From: Lachnospiraceae bacterium
GTDB lineage: Bacteria; Bacillota; Clostridia; Lachnospirales; Lachnospiraceae
Assembly (NCBI GenBank): GCA_024403555.1
Contig: JAKSRP010000007.1
Location: 1-56,494 of the forward strand
Length of the DNA stretch: 56,494 bases
Reading direction: 5' to 3'
The position numbers were made by a program, and so were the translations under genes. Below are positions 19,492 through 27,340 of this stretch, piece by piece; position 1 is the stretch's first letter, and each line of letters begins with the position of its first letter. The notes below the pieces were generated by a model. The model was not told the origin of the DNA and ran no database searches. It saw nothing but the letters and a program-made list of their open reading frames with translations.

Positions 19492-19776
19492 GGTACGCGT
19501 TTTCGTGTTTCTTATCATATGCGTCCCATTTTAACCTACCATTAGGACGCGTATAGAAATATTTCCTTTTTCGCGTACTAGAAATAATAACACAAACTAT
19601 GAATTGTACCCCATGTCAAGGACACGCAAAAAGTTTTTTGCGTGTCCTTGACATGGGGTACAATTCAAAGTAAACTAGCTTTTTCCTCAGTACGCGTAAA
19701 TCCATCTTTTCTTATTCGCGTACCAGACACTCACTTTTTCAGGACGCAAATCCTAAAAAATAATCCATCGCGTACT
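19492..19776. repeat. 285-bp stepped palindrome with a perfect 66-bp core
   Basis: The uvrB-AEC gap (19378-19813) has no credible gene. Its core (19601-19666) is a perfect inverted repeat of 32-bp arms with a 2-base centre. Outside it, four short GC-rich motifs on the left find their complements on the right at mirrored positions: GGTACGCG 19492 with CGCGTACT 19769, GCGTCCC 19521 with AGGACGC 19741, GGACGCG 19545 with CGCGTACC 19717, and CGCGTACT 19572 with AGTACGCG 19689. All are in register within a base or so. The rungs are 24-29 bp apart and separated by AT-rich sequence of low similarity. No T run follows the core. Confidence 0.87.
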
Positions 19777-19813
19777 AAACAAGTCGCAAAACAACCAATT
19801 CAGCCCTAAATCT

Positions 19814-20752
19814 TTAAATCAATCCCATACTAGACAATGTAAATACCATCAAGAAGATTGTCAGCACACAACAAACTGACGTGGTTGCCACAATTTCACC
19901 AGCTAATTCACCATTTCCTCCCATGGACTGTGCCATTGGAGCAGATGCAACTGCCGTTGGGGATGCGAACACAGCAAGAATCGCAACTAGCGCATCTCCA
20001 CGATATCCAAACAGAATAGAAATTCCAAGCATGATAAGTGGATAAATAACTAATCGACCTGTATTTGCTGCAACAAGCATCTTCGCATGATTAAGCATGC
20101 TTCCAAAGGATAACATACCTCCAAGACTTACCAGCGCAAGAGGTGTTGCGATATTGCCAAGATTCATCAATGGTTTAGCCAGCAAGATTGGAACTGGTAT
20201 ATGGAAGAATGCAAAGATAATGCCAAGTACCCCTGCTTCCACCAGTGGATTCTTGGCGATATTTAATAATACTCCGGAAACCTTCACCTTACCGCCTCTG
20301 TTCGTCTCAAACAAAAGAACTGCGAGCACATTGAATAAAGGTACAATCAGGGATGCAAGCGCACTTACAAAAGCAACACCAGCCGGTCCGCACAGAGATT
20401 CACCGATCGTATTACCGAACAACACGAAGTTGCTTCGGTAGATTCCTTGAGTCAGAGCTGTAACATCCGGCATCTCTTTCACAAATTTACGGCACAATAA
20501 GAAGGTGATTGTAAAAAGAATGACCACACTCACGCTGACATAAATAAAAAATACCGGCTTTACCGTTTCTCCAAGGTCTGCATCATAAACATTAAAGAAT
20601 AAAGTCAATGGGATAAATATTCGAAAAATCATAGTATTGAGGGCCTTAAACTGATCTTTCGCAAGAATCCCAAGTTTACGAATAAGTCCTCCAACCGCCA
20701 TATAGACAACAAAAGGCACCACAACCGATGCCGCGAGAAAAAAGCTTTCCAT
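19814..20752 (-). CDS. AEC family permease
   Basis: Predicted membrane carrier of the auxin efflux carrier (AEC) family; bacterial members move organic acids such as malate or malonate, or amino-acid derivatives, but the substrate cannot be read here. The 312-residue protein has about ten hydrophobic segments in two halves, with the family segments LNTMIFRIFIPLTLFFNV in the first half and NIATPLALVSLGGML plus FASPTAVASAPMAQ in the second. The ATG at 20752 follows AAAGGAGA; ATG codons farther upstream are less well placed. It is flanked by palindromic elements on both sides, so it looks monocistronic. A second member of the family is at 34456-35400. Confidence 0.85.
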   Translation of the reverse strand: MESFFLAASVVVPFVVYMAVGGLIRKLGILAKDQFKALNTMIFRIFIPLTLFFNVYDADLGETVKPVFFIYVSVSVVILFTITFLLCRKFVKEMPDVTALTQGIYRSNFVLFGNTIGESLCGPAGVAFVSALASLIVPLFNVLAVLLFETNRGGKVKVSGVLLNIAKNPLVEAGVLGIIFAFFHIPVPILLAKPLMNLGNIATPLALVSLGGMLSFGSMLNHAKMLVAANTGRLVIYPLIMLGISILFGYRGDALVAILAVFASPTAVASAPMAQSMGGNGELAGEIVATTSVCCVLTIFLMVFTLSSMGLI

Positions 20753-20828
20753 AAGAAAAATCTCCTTTAACATACACACATAATTTCGTTATCTTTTATT
20801 ATAATACAAACCTATAATAATAGATACC

Positions 20829-21005
20829 CACAATGAGCCGCACCCACTATGCTCCACACAATGAGAAGCGCCACCTCAGAATCTTTCGGATTCTTCGTGG
20901 TCGCGGCATTCGCCGCACCCACTATGACAATAAAAAAAGGACTCCCCCTAACAAGTAAACTTGCTATTGGTTGTCCTTTTTTCCTTGTCATAAGGCGCTT
21001 CTCAT
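20829..21005. repeat. Branched inverted-repeat element downstream of tenA
   Basis: Outer 12-bp arms ATGAGAAGCGCC (20861-20872) and GGCGCTTCTCAT (20994-21005) are perfectly complementary. They enclose three hairpins: AGAATC/GATTCT (20878-20894), GTGG-GCGGC/GCCGC-CCAC (20897-20922), and a long AT-rich one with TATGACAA/TTGTCATA (20923-20992) that contains the tenA terminator. The transcript could fold like a cloverleaf. A 15-bp direct repeat GCCGCACCCACTATG occurs at 20837 and 20912, and CAATGAG at 20831 and 20859, so part of the unit is duplicated. Confidence 0.75.
20932..20982 (-). terminator. Probable terminator of the ykoEDC-tenA operon
   Basis: On the minus strand AAAAAAGGAC pairs with GTCCTTTTTTT, with an inner CAAGT/ACTTG stem, and ends in a seven-T run. 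It lies about 35 bp past the tenA stop within the branched element. Confidence 0.8.
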
Positions 21006-21016
21006 TGCTAACGCGC

Positions 21017-21691
21017 CTATTTCTCAACTTCTACCATCTTCATATTCCATGCCATATCCCAGAACATGTATTCATACTGAGAGCAAGCATAGATGATGTG
21101 TTCGATGTTATCCATCTGTTCATCTGTGTAGCCTTCTGTCATGCGGTCGAACATATCGATCATAAGATCATTAGCAGAACGGTATACATCGCCCATGTAC
21201 TGACGAACCCATGGTCCGTAGAAAGGCTGTTCTTTTGCACCTGGATATGTTTCCATGTAATCACCAATTAATTTGTATGTCCAGGAACAAGCAAGTACTG
21301 CTGCCATGATTTCAGGAAGTCCTTCTTTCTGAGCAACAGAAATCATATAGTTTGTGTAAGAATCTGTTACGATACTTGGTGTTGCAGCTGCTAATTCTTC
21401 ATTTGTCATACCAAGCTGAGCAAGGTAGCTTTTGTGAAGAGCATTTTCTACATCTAAAGTAGCTGTGATAAGGGAAGCAAAAAGTCTCATATCGTCTTCA
21501 TTTTTTGCTTTTAAAACACCCATTGCAAATACCTTTGCATACTGGCAAAGATAAAGATGATCCTGTGTCATAAAGAATTTGAATTTTTCTTTTGGAAGGG
21601 TACCATCAGCCATCCCCTGTACGAATGGGTGATCATTATACTTTTCCCACATATTGATCAGATTATTGTAAATACGTTCTGAATTTTTCAT
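21017..21691 (-). CDS. tenA: TenA family thiaminase II
   Basis: Aminopyrimidine aminohydrolase/thiaminase II that salvages the pyrimidine part of degraded thiamine. The 224-residue all-helical protein keeps the residues known from Bacillus TenA: Asp44 and Tyr47 (QDHLYL), Tyr112, catalytic Cys135 (LACSW) and Glu207 (QYEYMFWD). It is the last gene of a TPP-riboswitch unit and follows the T component of the importer by 25 bp, so its substrate is probably supplied by that importer. AAAGGAG precedes the start. Confidence 0.95.
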   Translation of the reverse strand: MKNSERIYNNLINMWEKYNDHPFVQGMADGTLPKEKFKFFMTQDHLYLCQYAKVFAMGVLKAKNEDDMRLFASLITATLDVENALHKSYLAQLGMTNEELAAATPSIVTDSYTNYMISVAQKEGLPEIMAAVLACSWTYKLIGDYMETYPGAKEQPFYGPWVRQYMGDVYRSANDLMIDMFDRMTEGYTDEQMDNIEHIIYACSQYEYMFWDMAWNMKMVEVEK

Positions 21692-21716
21692 AAGTATACT
21701 CCTTTATGTAATATAT

Positions 21717-22427
21717 TTAGTGAAATACCACGATAATAACTGCCATGATCACAACAGAAACAATGGCATAAATGTAATCCTTTGCGCCTACACGAGTTTC
21801 AATAGAATAGGTTCTCTCACCTTCCCCATCAAACCCTTTCGATTCCATCGCCATGGCAACATTTTCCGACCAGCGGATACCATTTACCAAGGTATTAAAC
21901 ATTGGGCCAAATGGAATGATGCCCGTGCTTTTTCGTCTCGCCTGATAGGCAAGATTGACTTCTGCCCATTCTCTCTGAAGAGTTGGAACTAAGTTTACTG
22001 CCGCGAGTACGCCATATGCAAATTTCGGTTTTACCTTTGCCTGATGCATCAGGGACATGATAAATTCCTTGGAATCTGTCGTAAAAGCAAATAATAAGCC
22101 AAAGATTACATAACTTAAAATTCTCGTTCCAAGAACCAATGCAGATTCTAAATTGCCCACCGTATAAAGGGAGTCCGAATCCACGCCTGCATTTCCGGCA
22201 AATAATCCCGACACGAATACAATCAGTGCCAGAAAAACGACCGGCACCAAAGTGAGAATTAAAGATTTGATCTTACATTTTGAAAATACAAGCATTGCTG
22301 CAAACCAAACAAGGAATACAGCTACATTTACCTGCCAGGACTGGGTAATCGCCATCATGATACAGCAAACTAAAATCACGATGCTTTTTACAAACGGATT
22401 GATTCGGTCTAAAGTAGATAATCTCAT
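21717..22427 (-). CDS. ykoC: ECF transporter transmembrane (T) component
   Basis: Integral membrane coupling subunit of an energy-coupling factor importer. The 236-residue protein has about five hydrophobic segments. Between them are the two cytoplasmic coupling-helix motifs that contact the ATPases, seen here as AYQARRKS and AMAMESKGFD; the usual Ala-Arg-Gly appears as ARR in the first. The start codon overlaps the ATPase stop as TAATG, indicating coupled translation. With ykoE and ykoD it forms the HMP/thiamine precursor importer known from Bacillus as YkoEDC. Confidence 0.9.
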   Translation of the reverse strand: MRLSTLDRINPFVKSIVILVCCIMMAITQSWQVNVAVFLVWFAAMLVFSKCKIKSLILTLVPVVFLALIVFVSGLFAGNAGVDSDSLYTVGNLESALVLGTRILSYVIFGLLFAFTTDSKEFIMSLMHQAKVKPKFAYGVLAAVNLVPTLQREWAEVNLAYQARRKSTGIIPFGPMFNTLVNGIRWSENVAMAMESKGFDGEGERTYSIETRVGAKDYIYAIVSVVIMAVIIVVFH

Positions 22428-23977
22428 TATTTACCCACCCCCGTTTCTAAGCAAAGCTTTTGATCTTTCACGTTATAAATGACATCCGCATAGGTTTCAG
22501 CCAGACCTCGATCGTGCGTAACCATGATTACGGTAAGTTTTTCGTCTAAAACCTTCTCACGAACCTGGTCCATCAAGGCTCGGGCGGATATATAATCCTG
22601 TCCGTAGGTTGGTTCATCGAGAAGTAATAATTTCTGTCCTGCCGCAAGAACGGATAAAACAGCCAATCGTCTCTGCTGCCCCTGGCTTAACATAAACGGA
22701 GAAAACTCCTGATAAGGCTTAAGCCCGCACGTATCTAACATCGCGATGGCACGTTCCTTGATCTGTTCTTCGGATTCTTCCGGATATCTTCGGGATAACC
22801 CATCCGTCACCTCAGCAGTTACATTCTGTGTAATAAACTGGTTCGAAGGATTCTGGAAGGCAATTCCGACTTCTGCAAATGTCCCCTTCATACCAATGTC
22901 AGCAACCTCACGCGCTCCAGCTTTTTCTACAACTTCAATACTTCCAAGATACTTTCTCTGATTTAACAAAGTCATCATAAGGGAAGTCTTGCCACAGCCG
23001 CTCGGTCCTAAAATTGCAGTAATCTTTTCCTGAGGAAAGAGTGCATCTGCTTCATATAATAACGAATCCTGTGCTTTTAAGTTCGCTGGGATTCTTTCTT
23101 TTCTTGCAAATAATCGTTTCTTTGTGGAAACTGGTTTTTTCGGCATCTTTAATTGTTTAAGATACAGTCCGAAATCTCCAAAATCATTCTCGTTCGGTGC
23201 AATTTCTGTTTCAGCCCAGATTCCAGGATAAGCGATTCCTTCCTGTTTGAAGATTCCCTTGCATTTTTCAAGGTCTTCTTCATTCTCAGCCTGAGCTAAA
23301 ATCTCTGCCCCTCTGCCTAATAATACGAATCGATCAGCAGTTCCGATCCAATGGTCAGACATATGGTCAATGGCTAAGATTGTCTTACCCTGTTCCTTGC
23401 AAAGCATTTTCATCCAGACCATCATGTCCCCTACGGATGCAGGATCAAGATTGGCAAATGGTTCGTCTAAAATAATGCACTTTGCATCAAGCAGATAAAT
23501 ACAGGTAAGAACTGCACGCTGCTTTTCTCCACCGGATAAGCTGTGCAATGGTCGGTCAAGCAAATGCTCCGTTTCCATTGCTTTTGCTGCAATTTCTGCT
23601 TTTTCTTTCATTTCGCCTGCCGGAATACGGATGTTTTCCATACAAAAATACAGTTCTTCTCGTAAAGTTTCCATACAGAACTGAAGATCTGGGTTCTGGA
23701 ACATCATAGATACGAAAGCTGCACGCTTTGAAGGGTTCATCTCCTTAAGCGGCTGACCAAATAGTTCGATTGTACCTTCTGTCAAAAAGCCTCCATTTTC
23801 AGGAAGCAATCCACAAAGAACGGCAGCCAAGGTGCTTTTTCCGCACCCACTGCTGCCCATGAGAACAGTGATACTGCCCTCTGGAATTTCTAATGTTACA
23901 TCATCAAGAATCGGTCTCGATTCTTCAAAATATGTAAATTTCAGATGATTACAGGAAATGGCAACACGAGGTTCCAT
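22427..23977 (-). CDS. ykoD: ECF transporter fused double ATPase
   Basis: Energizing subunit of the thiamine-precursor importer, with two ABC ATPase domains in one chain of 516 residues. The first has Walker A GSSGCGKST, signature LSGGEKQR and LDEPFANLDP. The second has GPSGCGKTS, the signature LSQGQQRR and LDEPTYGQD. The fused layout is typical of YkoD. ATG follows the ykoE stop directly, with AAGGAGG inside the end of ykoE. Confidence 0.92.
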   Translation of the reverse strand: MEPRVAISCNHLKFTYFEESRPILDDVTLEIPEGSITVLMGSSGCGKSTLAAVLCGLLPENGGFLTEGTIELFGQPLKEMNPSKRAAFVSMMFQNPDLQFCMETLREELYFCMENIRIPAGEMKEKAEIAAKAMETEHLLDRPLHSLSGGEKQRAVLTCIYLLDAKCIILDEPFANLDPASVGDMMVWMKMLCKEQGKTILAIDHMSDHWIGTADRFVLLGRGAEILAQAENEEDLEKCKGIFKQEGIAYPGIWAETEIAPNENDFGDFGLYLKQLKMPKKPVSTKKRLFARKERIPANLKAQDSLLYEADALFPQEKITAILGPSGCGKTSLMMTLLNQRKYLGSIEVVEKAGAREVADIGMKGTFAEVGIAFQNPSNQFITQNVTAEVTDGLSRRYPEESEEQIKERAIAMLDTCGLKPYQEFSPFMLSQGQQRRLAVLSVLAAGQKLLLLDEPTYGQDYISARALMDQVREKVLDEKLTVIMVTHDRGLAETYADVIYNVKDQKLCLETGVGK

Positions 23978-24568
23978 TTACTTAGCCTCCTTCATCTTCT
24001 GTTTCATACCAAGTGCATATCCTTTTAATACACCAGCTTTTGCAAGTCCATCACAGATGATCTTAACAATGATACCTGTAAAGATGATAGAACTGATGAT
24101 ACGGCAGATTAACATAATAAGCATCATCTGTCCGCCATATGCGAGATATCCATAGAAGAAAGTTTCTGGAATAAAGCTGATGACAGCACAAGTAATAGAA
24201 GAAAGTACTAATGTGAATAAGTTAAAGAATTTATATCCTGTGATCATAAATCCAAATTCACATCCAAAGCCCTGGATGAAACCATTTACTAATGTCATAG
24301 GTCCGAACATACCGCCTAAAACAGTTTCAACCACTGCTGCTAACATTTCTGCCACGATACCTACACCTTTTTTCTGGATGATGTAAGTAGCAAATGTTGC
24401 TGCCATAAACCATAAGCCGTAGATTAACTGGTACCCTAATGGGCCGTAACCAAACGGTGTTAATACTGCAGTAAGAGCGGTTCCGAGGTAGTTAGCGCCG
24501 TAAAATACCAATGCAAAGATTACTCCTACTACTGCTACCATTAAAATGTCTTTCAGTTTCCAATTCAT
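23978..24568 (-). CDS. ykoE: ECF transporter substrate-binding (S) component, HMP/thiamine type
   Basis: Membrane-embedded substrate capture subunit, 196 residues with about five or six hydrophobic segments. The sequence (MNWKLKDILMVAVVGVIF, GFGCEFGFM, ETFFYGYLAYGG) resembles the YkoE family. First gene after a TPP riboswitch and ahead of a fused ATPase, T component and TenA, which points to hydroxymethylpyrimidine or thiamine as substrate. AAGGAG precedes the start. Confidence 0.9.
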   Translation of the reverse strand: MNWKLKDILMVAVVGVIFALVFYGANYLGTALTAVLTPFGYGPLGYQLIYGLWFMAATFATYIIQKKGVGIVAEMLAAVVETVLGGMFGPMTLVNGFIQGFGCEFGFMITGYKFFNLFTLVLSSITCAVISFIPETFFYGYLAYGGQMMLIMLICRIISSIIFTGIIVKIICDGLAKAGVLKGYALGMKQKMKEAK

Positions 24569-24688
24569 GTGATTTCATTCTCCTTTCACATATAAAACTC
24601 TAGCAACGAAAAGTGGTGCTCCCGATTCGTCGCATGTGATTTAGAAAATGTACGCTGGGTATCTATTTATTTATCCCCTCTAAAATAG

Positions 24689-24718
24689 AAAAAGCGCAGT
24701 ATGAATAACACACTGCGC
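24689..24718 (-). terminator. Riboswitch-controlled terminator
   Basis: On the minus strand GCGCAGT pairs with ACTGCGC (24694-24718) and is followed by TTTTTC. It lies just after the TPP aptamer and about 120 bp before ykoE, where an attenuator is expected. Confidence 0.85.
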
Positions 24719-24737
24719 ACAAAATATCAATACTGGT

Positions 24738-24829
24738 ATTTCCCTACGTTGGCATTATCCAAATCAGGTTATGGGTCAAGGAAATACATCCTACTCTCAG
24801 CCTGCTTTTCGCAAGCCCCCCGGTTACAA
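24738..24829 (-). promoter_or_regulatory. TPP riboswitch (THI element)
   Basis: The minus-strand sequence contains the conserved aptamer blocks in order: the G-rich P1/P2 start (CCGGGGGGCTTGC), GCTGAGAG, CCTTGACCC, AACCTGAT, GGATAATGCCAACG and TAGGGA. It binds thiamine pyrophosphate; the downstream terminator suggests transcription is stopped when TPP is plentiful, lowering thiamine-precursor import and salvage. Confidence 0.96.
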
Positions 24830-24834
24830 TATTC

Positions 24835-24863
24835 ATATTACCATCAAAATGGCCTTTTCTCAA
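24835..24863 (-). promoter_or_regulatory. Promoter of the thiamine operon
   Basis: TTGAGA (24858-24863) and TAATAT (24835-24840) are 17 bp apart on the minus strand, placing the start of transcription at the 5' edge of the riboswitch. Confidence 0.65.
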
Positions 24864-24872
24864 GAAATATAT

Positions 24873-26060
24873 TTATTTTTTCAAGTCTTTCACAATCTTA
24901 ATTGCCTTTTTAAGCTGATTGTCTTCATTCTTCTCGATGGTTACCTTCTTCAAAAGATTCTCATCCAGTTCGATTTCTACATCTGGCTTAATACCCTTGT
25001 CATGGATATTGCGACCTTTTGGTGTGTAGTAATCGGTAATTGTGAGCTTCAACGCAGATCCGTCCCCTAAGTTCATAGTTGTCTGCACAATGCCTTTACC
25101 AAAGGTGGTTTCACCGACTAAAGTTCCATATCCATAGTCCTGAATGGCGCCTGACAAAACTTCGGAAGCACTTCCGGTTCGTGCGTTAACCAAAACCGCA
25201 AGCGGTACACCAAGTTCATCATCGGAAGAAGCATTAAACTCTTCTTTCTTTCCATATTTGTCCTGCGTGTATACAACAAGACCTTTTGGAAGAATCTTAT
25301 CTGCAATCGACACTGCAGAAAGTAATAAGCCGCCCGGATTATTACGAAGATCTAATATCATTCGTTCCATTCCTTCTGCTTTTAATTCATCTACCGCTTT
25401 GCTAAACTGGGTTACCGTAATCTCATCAAACTCTGTAATTCGAATATATCCTACCTTGTCATCAAGCATCTCATATTCTACGGTTGAACTTTCAATCTGT
25501 CTGCGTGTAAGAGTATATTCTTTGACCTTTTTGCCCCTCATAAAAGCAAGCTTTACGGTAGTTCCTTCTTTACCCTTGACTTTTGAAACAACGGTAGATA
25601 TATCTTCTTTTTTTGTTAGTTTCTGACCATCTACTTTTACCAGAATATCTCCCGGATGAAGCTTCGCCTCTTCTGCCGGACTTCCTTTCATCGTACGTAC
25701 AACTGAGATATTGCCATCTGAATCCTGCTGAAGCACTGCTCCAATTCCGGAGAATACTCCTTTATCCTCTTCCCGGATTTTCTGATACTCTTCTTTTGTA
25801 TAATAAGTAGAATACGGATCACCAAGACCTGCTACGTACCCCTTATATGCATATTCCGTCAGCTTCTCTTCATCCACATCGTATAAATAATACTGATCAA
25901 TCGCCTTTTGAATAATCTGTAACTTGAAACTATTCACCGTTCCCGGTTTCCCATTAAAAACAAAAGACTTTAATAAGACACCTTCGCCTACACAGATTAA
26001 AACCAGAATAACGATAATCGCGTCTTTAACGATATTTCTAACGTTTTTCTTTTTCTTCAT
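24873..26060 (-). CDS. S41 family carboxy-terminal processing protease
   Basis: Membrane-anchored serine protease of the CtpA/CtpB class, 395 residues. One N-terminal hydrophobic segment (about 11-33) places the rest outside the cell. It is followed by a helical region with DPYSTYYTKEEY, a PDZ domain (about 95-180, with GDILVKVDGQ) and the catalytic core with LDLRNNPGGLL. The Ser is in GSASE (296-300) and the Lys in FGKGIVQ, giving the Ser-Lys dyad. It starts two bases after the regulator stop, so both are one operon. Target proteins cannot be read from sequence. Confidence 0.92.
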   Translation of the reverse strand: MKKKKNVRNIVKDAIIVILVLICVGEGVLLKSFVFNGKPGTVNSFKLQIIQKAIDQYYLYDVDEEKLTEYAYKGYVAGLGDPYSTYYTKEEYQKIREEDKGVFSGIGAVLQQDSDGNISVVRTMKGSPAEEAKLHPGDILVKVDGQKLTKKEDISTVVSKVKGKEGTTVKLAFMRGKKVKEYTLTRRQIESSTVEYEMLDDKVGYIRITEFDEITVTQFSKAVDELKAEGMERMILDLRNNPGGLLLSAVSIADKILPKGLVVYTQDKYGKKEEFNASSDDELGVPLAVLVNARTGSASEVLSGAIQDYGYGTLVGETTFGKGIVQTTMNLGDGSALKLTITDYYTPKGRNIHDKGIKPDVEIELDENLLKKVTIEKNEDNQLKKAIKIVKDLKK

Positions 26061-26062
26061 AA

Positions 26063-27151
26063 TTAATATTCAATACTTTCCATGTATTTCATGTACTTAA
26101 CAACCATGAGTGCAATCTTGAAAGTAATTGCATCTTCAAAGATTCTTAAGTCAAGATTCGTCTGCTTCTGAAGCTTATCAAGACGATATACAAGTGTATT
26201 ACGATGAATGTATAACTGTCTGGAAGTTTCAGAAACGTTCAGATTATTTTCAAAGAACTTATTGATGGTTGTTAAAGTTTCTTCATCAAAGCTGTCTGGT
26301 GAATTACCATCAAAAATCTCTTTAATAAACATCTTACATAATGGCAATGGAAGCTGATAGATCAGTCGTCCAATACCTAAGTTGCTGTAAGCAACGACAT
26401 TCTCTTCTTCATAGAAAATCTTACCTACAGAAAGAGCCATCTTCGCTTCCTTAAAGGAACGAGATACTTCTTTGATTTCCTTTACAACCGTACCAAATGC
26501 GATATTGATTTCCGGATAACCGGAGCTTGTAAGTGTATCAATAATAACATCTGCTGTTTTGTAGAAATCGTCGTAGGTTTCCCCTTCTTTTACTTCACGT
26601 ACTAAGATGATATTTCTTTCATCTACTGCGGTAATAAAATTCTTTGTTTTTGCTGCAAAAATGCTTCTTACTTTTTCTAAAGCATTGCTTTCTTTGTCTC
26701 TTTTTGTCTCAATGATATATACGAGACGCTTTACATCTGTATCAATGTGTAATTTCTTTGCTCGATTATAAATATCCACCAGAAGGAGATTATCAAGAAG
26801 AAGATTCTTAATGAAATTATCTTTATCGAATCGTTCTTTATAAGCCACTAAAAGTCCCTGAATCTGGAATGCCGCCATCTTTCCAACCATATAGATATCA
26901 TCTGTTTCTCCTTTTACTAAGATGATATATTCTAACTGATTACCATCAAAGACTTTAAAGAACTGATATCCCTGCATCATCTGACTTTCTGCTAAAGACT
27001 GAGCAAAAACCAGCACAGATTCTAAATAGTCACTAACATCTGAAATAGTAGAAGCTAATACTTTACCTTCTGTATCCATTACACACAAATCGGTTCTGGA
27101 AATTGATTTAATTCCGTCTACTGTATCCTGTAAAATCTGATTTGAAATCAT
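26063..27151 (-). CDS. CdaR/PucR-type transcriptional regulator
   Basis: DNA-binding regulator of the CdaR (sugar diacid) / PucR class, 362 residues. The N-terminal part resembles a sensor domain (TDLCVMDTEGKVLASTIS). The middle resembles the degenerate GGDEF-like domain of this family (INIAFGTVVKEIKEVSRSFKEA). The C-terminal PucR-type helix-turn-helix has NNLNVSETSRQLYIHRNTLVYRLDKL (split: NNLNVSETSRQL then YIHRNTLVYRLDKL). In known members such regulators respond to diacids or purines; here the downstream partner is a processing protease, so the ligand is open. Confidence 0.87.
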   Translation of the reverse strand: MISNQILQDTVDGIKSISRTDLCVMDTEGKVLASTISDVSDYLESVLVFAQSLAESQMMQGYQFFKVFDGNQLEYIILVKGETDDIYMVGKMAAFQIQGLLVAYKERFDKDNFIKNLLLDNLLLVDIYNRAKKLHIDTDVKRLVYIIETKRDKESNALEKVRSIFAAKTKNFITAVDERNIILVREVKEGETYDDFYKTADVIIDTLTSSGYPEINIAFGTVVKEIKEVSRSFKEAKMALSVGKIFYEEENVVAYSNLGIGRLIYQLPLPLCKMFIKEIFDGNSPDSFDEETLTTINKFFENNLNVSETSRQLYIHRNTLVYRLDKLQKQTNLDLRIFEDAITFKIALMVVKYMKYMESIEY

Positions 27152-27213
27152 AGTCTGTACACCCTTTCTTTGTTTTCCCTTGCTCCTTTCCTTTACTATA
27201 CAGCAAATATGCC

Positions 27214-27251
27214 AAAAAAAAAAGAGAAGAATAAAAATTCTTCTCTTTTTT
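27214..27251. terminator. Terminator downstream of the WecG-like gene
   Basis: GAGAAGAA (27224-27231) pairs with TTCTTCTC (27238-27245), flanked by A and T runs on both sides, so it could work in either direction. On the minus strand it ends the 28100-27341 unit. Confidence 0.75.
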
Positions 27252-27340
27252 ACACAATTTTTTAATGCAATTTTTGTCTAATCTTGCTAAAATATTGATT
27301 CATTCCTTCAAAGATGAAAATATCATTTGTTCACATTGTA

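Noticed and set aside
20812-21027. A 71-codon minus-strand frame overlapping the end of tenA
   Set aside because: It lies across the branched inverted repeat and terminator, and its repeated VGAA segments are the translation of the direct repeat.
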